Both the position numbers and the translations under genes were made by a program. This document shows positions 1 to 5,102 of a DNA stretch of 5,475 nucleotides, piece by piece (within the stretch, counting starts at the first letter, position 1; each line of letters opens with the position of its first letter). Where the stretch lies: NCBI GenBank assembly GCA_018897395.1, contig JAHIKV010000139.1:1-5475 (forward strand), read 5' to 3'. The notes below the pieces were generated by a model that saw only the letters and a list, made by a program, of their open reading frames with translations, did not search any database and was not told the origin of the DNA. The DNA comes from Planctomycetota bacterium (GTDB taxonomy: Bacteria > Planctomycetota > Planctomycetia > Pirellulales > Thermoguttaceae).

Positions 1-185
1 AATACGTCAAGGCCGGACGCATCTCGAAGGACCTCGGCCGTGGCCTTCTCGAAGCGTTCGACCGCCGCACGGAAGCCGATTATCACGCAATGGTTCATTT
101 TGGCCTCGATGATGTTGCCGAACTCCTCGACCAGGCCCGCCGGTTCGTGGCCGAAGTGAAATCGCTCTTCCAGGCGAGTGGATGA
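1..185 (+). CDS. HEPN-domain protein (UPF0332/HepT-like), C-terminal fragment
   Basis: The reading frame is open from base 3 and ends at TGA 183-185, giving 60 visible residues; the start lies off the left edge. The fragment looks like the second half of a small all-helical HEPN protein: a YVKAGRISKDLG segment, then an R-R-T-E-A-D-Y-H segment, then an amphipathic helix (ELLDQARRFVAEVKSLF) that closes the domain. The Arg at 66-68 and the His at 84-86 are spaced R-x5-H, which fits the R-x(4-6)-H motif of catalytic HEPN ribonucleases. Family knowledge: such proteins are often encoded beside a MNT-type nucleotidyltransferase, forming toxin-antitoxin-like pairs; any partner would be upstream and out of view. 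It converges on the minus-strand LamG gene across a hairpin. The family call is fairly good; toxin activity is inference. Confidence 0.72.
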   Translation, partial: YVKAGRISKDLGRGLLEAFDRRTEADYHAMVHFGLDDVAELLDQARRFVAEVKSLFQASG

Positions 186-197
186 TTGCGCTCAAAG

Positions 198-231
198 CAG
201 ACCGGGTCAACCCTGCGGATGGCCCGGTCTG
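198..231. terminator. Hairpin between convergent genes, probable bidirectional terminator
   Basis: CAGACCGGG (198-206) pairs perfectly with CCCGGTCTG (223-231). The stem can extend inward through T207/G222, C208/G221 and A209/T220. It starts 13 bases after the HEPN stop codon and lies 26 bases beyond the LamG stop, so it serves both convergent transcripts by position. No strong T-run follows on either strand, so it is not a textbook intrinsic terminator and may act as a 3'-end stabiliser or a Rho-assisted stop. Confidence 0.6.
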
Positions 232-257
232 TTCGGTTGTCAACGGTTTTCAACACC

Positions 258-1007
258 CTATGCCGCCCGCCTCCGCCGCCAGTAGCCGATGGTGATGCCA
301 AGGCCGGCGAGCAGCGACCAGACGATGAGCGTGGCGGGTTCGGGGATCGCTCCGGCGTAGATCTGCACGTCGGCAATATCGCCGTGAAACTTACCCCCCG
401 GAATGTAGGAGGCAATTCGGACGTTCTCGGTACTAAAACTGCTGTAGTTCCACGAATCCTCGTGTGCCTTCAGTTCCCCATCGACGTACAAGGAGAGCGC
501 TGTTCCGTCGTATATGCCAATCACGTCGTGCCAGTTCCCATCCTGATAGGTTCCTCCAGAGATCCCACACGGTCCGATGGGCATCTCGCCTGGCTGAGCG
601 AACAACCACAATTGATTGTTATAAAGGGGGGACTGTACCAGAAGACCGTAGCCGGAGGCGGGCGTTACGCCGGACCTATGGTTGCTGATGATCGCAGTAT
701 CAGGGTAGGGCTGAGGGTCGGTGTACCTTATCCGTGCCTTCAGTGTAAACCCCGATGCGAAATTCCAGTCGGACGTTCCCGGAATGTCGATGTAGTCGTC
801 GATTCCATCAAAGTGAAATCCTCCACCGAGAAGCGGTGTCGGGCTGCCATAGATGATCCCATGCATGCCATTCCCTGAACTGTCATACGCTACCGTTCCC
901 TCAGCCTCATCGAGCTTCCAGCTTCCCATGAGGACGGCGGCGTGACCGTTCAAGCCGCACAGCACCGACACCGTTAGGGCCATCAGACCGACAGTCAACC
1001 TTCTCAT
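258..1007 (-). CDS. Secreted LamG-like protein with PEP-CTERM sorting signal
   Basis: The product is 249 residues. Residues 1-24 form a Sec signal peptide: MRRL, then a hydrophobic core (TVGLMALTVSVLCGL), then a likely cut near GHA-A. Residues about 29-219 read as a LamG/concanavalin A-like jelly-roll: WKLDE...AYDSSGNGMHG near the start, FHFDGIDDYIDIP at 64-76, GNWHDVIGIYDGTALSLYVDGEL at 157-179, and IADVQIYAGA near the end. Residues 221-249 are a PEP-CTERM tail: IPEPATL, a hydrophobic helix (225-242) and RRRR at 244-247. Family knowledge: exosortase removes such tails as the protein is exported to the surface. An earlier in-frame ATG at 1071-1073 is rejected because the ATG at 1005-1007 has a strong ribosome binding site and starts the signal peptide directly. 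The ligand is unknown; the LamG fold often binds carbohydrate. The gene is monocistronic and convergent with the HEPN gene. Confidence 0.9.
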   Translation of the reverse strand: MRRLTVGLMALTVSVLCGLNGHAAVLMGSWKLDEAEGTVAYDSSGNGMHGIIYGSPTPLLGGGFHFDGIDDYIDIPGTSDWNFASGFTLKARIRYTDPQPYPDTAIISNHRSGVTPASGYGLLVQSPLYNNQLWLFAQPGEMPIGPCGISGGTYQDGNWHDVIGIYDGTALSLYVDGELKAHEDSWNYSSFSTENVRIASYIPGGKFHGDIADVQIYAGAIPEPATLIVWSLLAGLGITIGYWRRRRAA

Positions 1008-1202
1008 CACGCACCTCCCTTGAAGTTGCGGGCGACATCGCGCCCTGGAATTGAAGAAACAAACACGGAACATCTTTCACACGAAAACGGGAAATCGACT
1101 CACAGCGCGTGAGCCAGATCAAGAATGCTGGCCGGGCCGATTCTGACCGGATCAGAATGTGGCGGCCGGCTGCCATGCGGCCTTGCGATCCGACACAACA
1201 AG
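1008..1202 (-). other. Hairpin-rich leader region of the LamG gene
   Basis: This is noncoding sequence between the strong minus-strand terminator and the LamG start. It holds three small stems: GGGCG 1030-1034 with CGCCC 1041-1045, ten bases upstream of the ribosome binding site; CTCAC 1099-1103 with GTGAG 1109-1113; and a perfect 7-bp stem ATTCTGA 1140-1146 with TCAGAAT 1152-1158 around a 5-base loop. I do not see a convincing promoter here. LamG transcription could start within it from an unrecognised promoter or come through the upstream terminator. Confidence 0.45.
1013..1020 (-). promoter_or_regulatory. Ribosome binding site fixing the LamG gene start
   Basis: On the minus strand the sequence reads AGGGAGGT, five bases before ATG 1005-1007. 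It is the strongest Shine-Dalgarno match at any start codon in the window and decides between this ATG and the in-frame one 22 codons upstream. Confidence 0.85.
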
Positions 1203-1237
1203 AAACAAAAAAAGGAGCGCCGGACCACGGCCGCTCC
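1203..1237 (-). terminator. Strong rho-independent terminator, minus strand
   Basis: Read on the minus strand, GGAGCG (1237-1232) pairs with CGCTCC (1219-1214). An inner CCG/CGG (1230-1228 with 1222-1220) closes a TGGTC loop, and one G (1231) is bulged. Seven T residues follow immediately (1213-1207), then GTTT. The orientation is unambiguous: on the plus strand the run precedes the hairpin and is A. No annotated minus-strand gene ends here, so it must end a noncoding transcript or attenuate transcription toward the LamG gene about 200 bases downstream. Confidence 0.85.
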
Positions 1238-1492
1238 TCGAACCCCGACCAAGGGGCAGAACAAAACAGCATGGCCGGCACTCCCTTTCGGGAGCGCGGT
1301 CCAAGTGCTGCTTTTGCTCTTCAAGAGCCTTTCGGCCCAGGTTGGTCGTTTTCGAGGAAGCAGAAACTTGACGCTCGCGCGTCATTCAATTGTTTTGCTG
1401 GCGGCCGTCACGGGGCCGCCGATATCATGCGTGTACCTCATCGCGGTTGTTATCTCACATTCCACGGTGCCAACCGGCAAAATGGAATATAC
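1203..1492 (-). ncRNA. Candidate structured noncoding RNA, unassigned family
   Basis: This is a minus-strand transcript predicted from a sigma70-like promoter (1498-1525) to the intrinsic terminator (1203-1237), about 285-290 nt. In transcript order: stem ATTCCA/TGGAAT (1488-1483 with 1464-1459) enclosing TGCC/GGCA (1479-1476 with 1471-1468); 7-bp stem 1420-1414 with 1406-1400; then a long-range closing stem made of 8 bp (1358-1351 with 1242-1235), 7 bp (1348-1342 with 1252-1246) and 4 bp (1338-1335 with 1257-1254). Inside it are a GCTCT/AGAGC hairpin (1328-1316) and a long arm: 9 bp with one G-U (1314-1306 with 1271-1263), closing on CTCCC-GAAA-GGGAG (1294-1281). The GAAA tetraloop and the U-run fit only the minus strand. 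The closing stem, bubble and arm recall 6S RNA in outline, but the core is short. I see no tmRNA, RNase P or SRP signature sequences. A leader of the LamG gene is the main alternative. Confidence 0.6.
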
Positions 1493-1497
1493 AACCC

Positions 1498-1525
1498 ATT
1501 GTGCCTGAAATACCGCCGTTGTCAA
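1498..1525 (-). promoter_or_regulatory. Sigma70-like promoter for the candidate ncRNA
   Basis: On the minus strand, a perfect TTGACA (1525-1520) lies 16 bases before CACAAT (1503-1498), a 4/6 match to TATAAT. The expected start, near 1490-1492, falls right at the first base of the first RNA hairpin (1488). That coincidence supports both calls. A better -10 (TATATT, further downstream) is too far from the -35 to pair with it. Confidence 0.55.
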
Positions 1526-1609
1526 CAGTTTGACCGGCCGGAATATCGGATTTTTAGGGGGGGGTAGCCAAGTTCAATGGTGCGTTGTCCAACCTGCAAC
1601 CCTGAAGCC

Positions 1610-1776
1610 TCTCCACCGGGTGTGGCAATTTTTTTTGGCATTTTCGTTTAACCCGGAGCCATCGGCGACGGAGAGAACTGGAAAAGGCTGCTCCATCTCC
1701 ACACCGTCGCCAATGGCTCCGGGTTAAACGAACATTTCAGTGCGTTGCCAAGATTTTTTGCCACACCGTCTCCACC
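1610..1776. mobile_element. MITE-like 151-bp inverted-repeat element with 8-bp flanking direct repeats
   Basis: The element proper is 1618-1768. Its outer 10 bp pair exactly (GGTGTGGCAA 1619-1628 with TTGCCACACC 1758-1767). After a symmetric 6-base gap, TTGGCA 1635-1640 pairs with TGCCAA 1746-1751. The inner arms 1643-1671 and 1704-1732 match at 28 of 29 positions, and the one mismatch (C1663/A1712) becomes a G-U pair in a minus-strand RNA. The central spacer is 32 bases. Immediately outside, TCTCCACC occurs at 1610-1617 and again at 1769-1776, as a target-site duplication would. There is no transposase and no coding capacity, so any movement would be in trans. Several IS families make 8-bp duplications, so the parent family is not identifiable by eye. 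The right repeat sits in a pyrimidine-rich stretch, so chance is possible. It lies just upstream of glyS. Confidence 0.65.
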
Positions 1777-1803
1777 CGCCCCCTGTCCCCCGCCCCCCGC
1801 CCC
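1775..1803 (-). other. G-quadruplex-capable tract upstream of glyS
   Basis: The minus strand carries five G-runs of 4, 6, 5, 5 and 3 bases separated by loops of 1, 1, 3 and 1 bases. This satisfies a strict G4 pattern. It is on the template strand for glyS and ends about 50 bases before the glyS start, next to a weak -10-like TACACT (1807-1812). An effect on glyS transcription is inference. Confidence 0.55.
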
Positions 1804-1855
1804 ATGTACACTAATCGGTTTCCCGGATTTTCCTTGAACCGGCGGTGCGACTATC

Positions 1856-3538
1856 ATGGAAATGGAACAACTGGTGGCGTTGTGCCGGCGGCGGGGATTC
1901 TTGTTCCAGTCGAGCGAAATATACGGCGGGTTGCAGGGCTTTTGGGACTACGGACCCCTGGGCGTCGAGCTGAAGCGGAACGTCCGCGAGGCCTGGTGGC
2001 GCGACATGGTCACCGCCCATAACGAACTGGAGCCGCCCCCCGGCGCACCTTCGGCCTTCGAGATGGTCGGGCTGGATTGCTCGATCATCATGCACCCGCA
2101 GGTCTGGAAATGCTCGGGCCACTACGACTTGTTCCACGACTTCATGGTCGATTGCCGCGAGTCGAACAAGCGATACCGGTACGATCAGGTGTGCGGCCGC
2201 TGGGTCGAGTGCAAGGGGCAACGCATCTTCGTCGCCAGCGACCTGGGCGGCGACGAGGGCATCGAACTGACGCGGCACAAGGCGATGAAGTTTTTCAACC
2301 TCCGCGGCAAGGACGCCGACGCCTTGGCCTGGGAAGGAACGCTGGTCTCACTTGCAGAATTGGAAGAACCGTATGTTGAATTGAAAATAATTGACACAAA
2401 GGAAAAACCGGCATCGGGGAAGCCCTCATTCCTCGTTGATTTCTCGCAAGTCCTCGGTCCCGATGCGAAAACTCTCGGCACGTTGACCGAGCCGCGCGAG
2501 TTCAACTTGATGCTGGAGACCTATCCAGGCCCGGTCCGCGACGAAAGCAGCAAGGCGTTCCTTCGCCCCGAGACCGCCCAGGGCATTTTTGTCAACTTCA
2601 AAAACGTCTGCGACAGCACGCGGGTGCGTATCCCCTTTGGTATCGCCCAGATCGGCAAGAGCTTCCGCAACGAGATCACACCCCGGAACTTCACCTTCCG
2701 CTCGCGCGAGTTCGAGCAGATGGAGATCGAATTCTTCTGCCACCCCGATACGTCGCCCGAGTGGTATCGCTACTGGCGCGACCGGCGATACCAATGGTAT
2801 CTCGATCTCGGATTGGCGGGCGAGCGGCTTCGGCTCCGCGACCACGAGAAGGACGAGCTGAGCCACTATTCCCGCGGCACGGCCGACATCGAATACGCGT
2901 TTCCGTTCCTTCCCACCGGCGAGTTCGGCGAGTTGGAGGGGGTGGCCCATCGCGGCGACTTCGATCTGCGCAGCCACGCCGAGGGAAAGCTCGTCCGCCA
3001 GGGCGACAAACTCGTGGTCGAAACCGACGCCGAGGGGAAACCCCGCCATCGCGGCAGCGGCAAGGATTTGAGTTACTTCGACGATCAGACCAAGGAACGG
3101 TTCATTCCGCACGTTATCGAGCCGTCGGCCGGGGCCGATCGGGCGACGCTGGCCTTCCTCTGCGAGGCGTACCGGGAAGACGAGGCCCCGGACGAACATG
3201 GCAAGCCGACCAAGCGGTTGTTCCTGAAGCTGCACCCCCGGCTGGCCCCGATCAAGGCGGCGGTCTTTCCGCTGGTCAAGAAGGACGGCATGCCCGAGGT
3301 CGCCCGCGAAATCTACAAAACCTTGAAGCCGCATTTTCCGGTCTTCTACGACGAGAAGAGCGCGGTGGGACGCCGCTATCGGCGCCAGGACGAGGTGGGC
3401 ACCCCCTTCTGCATCACGGTCGATAGCCAAACTCTCCAGGACGGCACCGTCACCATCCGCGACCGCGACACCCTACGCCAATGGCGGGTCCACAAGGACG
3501 AGTGCCTCGATGAGTTGAAAACGCGGTTGATGGCGTAG
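1856..3538 (+). CDS. glyS: Glycyl-tRNA synthetase, single-chain alpha2 type
   Basis: This class II synthetase charges tRNA-Gly with glycine, using ATP, in the cytoplasm. It is 560 residues and complete. Visible family blocks: RRGFLFQSSEIYGG (12-25) and DYGPLGVELKRN (31-42) at the N-terminus; FLRPETAQGIFVNF (235-248); motif 2, FRNEITPRNFTFRSREFEQMEIEFF (270-294), with the ATP-contacting Arg; EGVAHRGDFDL (361-371); motif 3, EPSAGADR (422-429); and a C-terminal anticodon-binding domain from about 460. This is the one-chain form, not the tetrameric GlyQ/GlyS form, despite the shared symbol. It is longer than the usual bacterial alpha2 enzyme, with extra sequence between motifs 1 and 2 (about 120-225). 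Bases 2361-2400, inside that extra region, are only 12/40 G+C. The start is ATG GAA ATG; codon 3 is an alternative. No clear Shine-Dalgarno is seen, and the only promoter hint is TACACT at 1807-1812. It is transcribed alone. Confidence 0.95.
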   Translation: MEMEQLVALCRRRGFLFQSSEIYGGLQGFWDYGPLGVELKRNVREAWWRDMVTAHNELEPPPGAPSAFEMVGLDCSIIMHPQVWKCSGHYDLFHDFMVDCRESNKRYRYDQVCGRWVECKGQRIFVASDLGGDEGIELTRHKAMKFFNLRGKDADALAWEGTLVSLAELEEPYVELKIIDTKEKPASGKPSFLVDFSQVLGPDAKTLGTLTEPREFNLMLETYPGPVRDESSKAFLRPETAQGIFVNFKNVCDSTRVRIPFGIAQIGKSFRNEITPRNFTFRSREFEQMEIEFFCHPDTSPEWYRYWRDRRYQWYLDLGLAGERLRLRDHEKDELSHYSRGTADIEYAFPFLPTGEFGELEGVAHRGDFDLRSHAEGKLVRQGDKLVVETDAEGKPRHRGSGKDLSYFDDQTKERFIPHVIEPSAGADRATLAFLCEAYREDEAPDEHGKPTKRLFLKLHPRLAPIKAAVFPLVKKDGMPEVAREIYKTLKPHFPVFYDEKSAVGRRYRRQDEVGTPFCITVDSQTLQDGTVTIRDRDTLRQWRVHKDECLDELKTRLMA

Positions 3539-3546
3539 AGAGGCGA

Positions 3547-3568
3547 GGGATTGGGGATTAGGGATTGG
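3547..3568 (+). repeat. GGGATT-like short repeat after the glyS stop
   Basis: Runs of GGG, GGGG, GGG and GG are separated by ATT or ATTA, starting 8 bases after the glyS stop on the coding strand. It would be in the glyS 3' UTR and could form a two- or three-layer G-quadruplex. Confidence 0.55.
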
Positions 3569-3571
3569 AAA

Positions 3572-3603
3572 AACGCCCCGCGACTGCGGTCGCGGGGGGC
3601 GTT
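3572..3603 (+). terminator. Hairpin downstream of glyS, copy 1 of a structure-conserved repeat
   Basis: GCGAC (3580-3584) and GTCGC (3589-3593) close a TGCG loop. CCCC (3576-3579) pairs with GGGG (3594-3597), two G residues (3598-3599) bulge, and AACG (3572-3575) pairs with CGTT (3600-3603): 13 bp in all. It lies 33 bases after the glyS stop, where a terminator is expected. The T-run is weak on the plus strand, whereas on the minus strand the stem is followed by five T, so it may work both ways. A near-identical hairpin follows the URO-D-like gene (5041-5068). Confidence 0.65.
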
Positions 3604-3819
3604 AGTCATCGTTGGAGTGTGACTGTTGAGCAACGTCGATATGGGTGGATTACTGAACTCTTTTCGCAAGGACTTGCGCGACCTTGTCCCACCCTACGTT
3701 CCTGCCGCCCCAACCGGTGGAACGCCGTGAACTCAAGCACGATGTCTTCCCCGGCACTTAAAAATAGCCTGCCGATGGGGGGGGGTGCGGGGGTGGCTAA
3801 GCGATTTTTTGGGACCCGG
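3604..3819. other. Intergenic stretch without a credible gene
   Basis: I see no credible gene here. Open frames on both strands lack ribosome binding sites and recognisable domains and run through low-complexity G/C tracts. A small inverted repeat CGCAAG/CTTGCG lies at 3665-3678. A G-rich tract at 3777-3796 (nine G, TGC, five G, T, GG) precedes the promoter of the next gene. The minus-strand sequence around 3670-3705, containing GGTGGGACAAGG, has the look of a dispersed intergenic repeat, but that needs other copies to confirm. Confidence 0.4.
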
Positions 3820-3846
3820 TTGACGCCCCGGTTACCGTGGTATAAT
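3820..3846 (+). promoter_or_regulatory. Sigma70-like promoter of the URO-D-like gene
   Basis: TTGACG (3820-3825) is 15 bases upstream of a perfect TATAAT (3841-3846). The spacing is two short of the ideal, but both boxes are strong. A start near 3853 would leave a 5' UTR of about 78 bases before ATG 3931. Confidence 0.65.
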
Positions 3847-3930
3847 TTCCCCAATCGACACCCCCGCTAGAGGCGAGCCAAATCCGCCAAAATCCTCGTT
3901 CCTAATAGGTAAGCCAAACTTGTTGCTCCC

Positions 3931-4953
3931 ATGACGTCGCGAGAACTGGTCGTCAAGACCCTCAACCACGAACCCGTCCCCCGCGTCCCCCGAGACCTTT
4001 GGATACCGCCCGGCGTCGAGCCGTTGCGGGCGGATGAGGTGGCGGAGATGTCCGTTCGCTATCCGAGCGACATAGTCACGCCCCGCACCGCGCCGACCGG
4101 CGGCAAGCGGTCGGCCTCCAAGTCGGTCAAGCGGAACGAATGGACCGACGTTTGGGGTTGCGTATGGCACGACTCCGACAACGGCGATCCGCCGGAGTTG
4201 AAGCGTTCCCCGTTGGCCGAAGCGGGCCGGATCGCTTCCTTCCAGCCGCCGGCCGAACTGTTCGACCGCTCGCGGTTCAATCGGGCGAACAAGCTGTGTC
4301 CCGAGACCAGCCGGTTCGTGCTGGCATGGTCCGAGGTGCGGCCGTTCGACCGGCTCCGGTTCCTCCGCGGCGGCGAGGCGGCCATGATGGACCTTGCCCG
4401 CGGCGCCAAGGAAAGCCGCGATCTGCTGGCCATGCTCCACGACGCCGCCTGCCGGGAACTTGAGCGCTGGGCGGAGACCGAGGTGGACGGGGTGGCCTTT
4501 CGCGACGATTGGGGTACGCCGGACGGGCTGCTGATCGCCCCGGAAATGTGGCGGGAAATCTTCCGACCGTTCTATCGGGAATACTGCAAAATCCTCCACG
4601 CCAAGGACAAGTTCGTCTTCTTCCATTCGGACGGCAACATCCGCGACATCTTCGGCGACCTGGTGAAAGTCGGCATCGACGCGATCCACGCCCAATTGCA
4701 TTTGATGAAGTTCGAGCGGTTGGTCAAGCGCTATCGCGGCCGGGTGACGTTTTGGGGCCAACCCGACGGCCGGCGGATGCTCGCCCCGGGCACGACGGAG
4801 GAGTTCCGCGAGACGGTCCTTTCCGTCCGCCGCGAGTTGGACTTCGGCTCCGGCGGTGTGATTGCCCAATGCCAGTGGAACCCCGGCGTGCGGCTGCAAA
4901 CGGTCGCCGCGTTCTTCGAGCAGTGGCTCGTCCCCCTGCCGATGCACGCTTGA
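3931..4953 (+). CDS. Uroporphyrinogen decarboxylase (URO-D) superfamily protein, not HemE
   Basis: The product is 340 residues with a URO-D superfamily TIM-barrel pattern: MTSRELVVKTLNHEPVPRVP at the N-terminus, RDDWGTPDGLLIAPEMWREIFRPFYREY (191-218), VFFHSDGNIRDIFGDLVKVGIDAIHA (229-254) and IAQCQWNPGV (311-320). The Arg-rich RQAGRYLPEY-like N-terminal block of true HemE is absent, so haem synthesis is unlikely. Cobamide-dependent methyltransferases of this superfamily (MtaA/MtbA type) bind zinc through His-x-Cys plus a later Cys. Here H232 and C314 may be present, but the middle ligand position is Asp (H-S-D), so a canonical thiol methyltransferase is also doubtful. The substrate is unknown. 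The start is firm: an in-frame TAA at 3910-3912 leaves no other candidate start. No clear Shine-Dalgarno is seen. It has its own promoter at 3820-3846 and is followed by a G-rich tract and three hairpins, so it is probably monocistronic. Confidence 0.85.
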   Translation: MTSRELVVKTLNHEPVPRVPRDLWIPPGVEPLRADEVAEMSVRYPSDIVTPRTAPTGGKRSASKSVKRNEWTDVWGCVWHDSDNGDPPELKRSPLAEAGRIASFQPPAELFDRSRFNRANKLCPETSRFVLAWSEVRPFDRLRFLRGGEAAMMDLARGAKESRDLLAMLHDAACRELERWAETEVDGVAFRDDWGTPDGLLIAPEMWREIFRPFYREYCKILHAKDKFVFFHSDGNIRDIFGDLVKVGIDAIHAQLHLMKFERLVKRYRGRVTFWGQPDGRRMLAPGTTEEFRETVLSVRRELDFGSGGVIAQCQWNPGVRLQTVAAFFEQWLVPLPMHA

Positions 4954-4955
4954 AC

Positions 4956-5000
4956 GGGTGACGGGGGACGAGGGGTGAGAGACGGGGGGCAAGGGATGGG
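4956..5000 (+). other. G-rich tract directly after the URO-D-like gene, G4-capable
   Basis: Six runs of three or more G (4956-4958, 4963-4967, 4972-4975, 4984-4989, 4993-4995, 4998-5000) begin 3 bases after the stop codon on the coding strand. The last run overlaps the first downstream hairpin. The position relative to the stop matches the G-rich tract after glyS. Confidence 0.55.
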
Positions 5001-5015
5001 CGGTTCACCGCCCAT
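4996..5015 (+). repeat. Perfect hairpin 1 of 3 downstream of the URO-D-like gene
   Basis: ATGGGCGG (4996-5003) pairs perfectly with CCGCCCAT (5008-5015) around a TTCA loop. No T-run follows. Confidence 0.6.
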
Positions 5016-5040
5016 TCGGAACGCAGAGAGGCTCAATAAA

Positions 5041-5068
5041 CGCCCGCCGACTGCGGTCGGCGGGGGCG
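5041..5068 (+). terminator. Hairpin 2 of 3, copy 2 of the structure-conserved repeat
   Basis: GCCGAC (5046-5051) and GTCGGC (5056-5061) close a TGCG loop. CCC (5043-5045) pairs with GGG (5062-5064), GG (5065-5066) bulges, and CG (5041-5042) pairs with CG (5067-5068). Length, loop and bulge are the same as in the hairpin after glyS, and the only differences are two compensated base pairs. It could end the URO-D-like transcript, but there is no T-run. Confidence 0.65.
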
Positions 5069-5077
5069 GACACCGTT

Positions 5078-5102
5078 GGGGCGGCAGTTGAACTGCCGCC
5101 CC
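5078..5102 (+). repeat. Perfect hairpin 3 of 3, upstream of the restriction-like gene
   Basis: GGGGCGGCAG (5078-5087) pairs perfectly with CTGCCGCCCC (5093-5102) around TTGAA. It ends 23 bases before the next start codon. A small palindrome, TGCCGGCA (5103-5110), follows directly. Confidence 0.6.

Noticed and set aside
1203..1492. Assignment of the structured RNA to tmRNA, RNase P RNA or SRP RNA
   Set aside because: I found no tRNA-like ends or tag frame, no GAGGAAAGTCC-type RNase P core and no GGAAGG/AGCAG SRP loop. 6S remains only a topological resemblance.
235..1526. Similar GTTGTCAAC strings near 236 and 1519 suggesting a shared operator
   Set aside because: The second is explained by the -35 box (TTGACA on the minus strand), and the first sits at a 3' end with no promoter context. 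The match is too short to support.
907..1567. Overlapping open frames of 70-152 codons on both strands across 907-1567
   Set aside because: They lack ribosome binding sites and recognisable domains, overlap each other in several frames, and cross the intrinsic terminator or the stems of the candidate RNA. High G+C makes long chance frames common.
1530..1857. Frames on both strands that encode nearly the same tail (FNPEP...MAPG)
   Set aside because: The similarity arises because both read through the two arms of the inverted-repeat element. It is a palindrome artefact, not a gene pair.
2426..3430. A 334-codon minus-strand frame inside glyS
   Set aside because: It is antisense to the conserved catalytic and anticodon-binding regions of glyS and has no recognisable protein pattern. 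It is a codon-bias shadow.
3565..3870. A 101-codon plus-strand frame and an 82-codon minus-strand frame between glyS and the URO-D-like gene
   Set aside because: The plus frame starts inside the G-rich tract and runs through the hairpin and promoter. Neither has a ribosome site or domain. They may lie in a dispersed repeat.
3931..4953. Annotation of the URO-D-like gene as hemE
   Set aside because: The N-terminal HemE signature is absent and no haem genes are nearby. Superfamily membership alone does not support uroporphyrinogen decarboxylation.
3832..4992. A 386-codon minus-strand frame opposite the URO-D-like gene
   Set aside because: It is the antisense mirror of a well-supported gene and runs through the promoter and 3' hairpin region without domain features.
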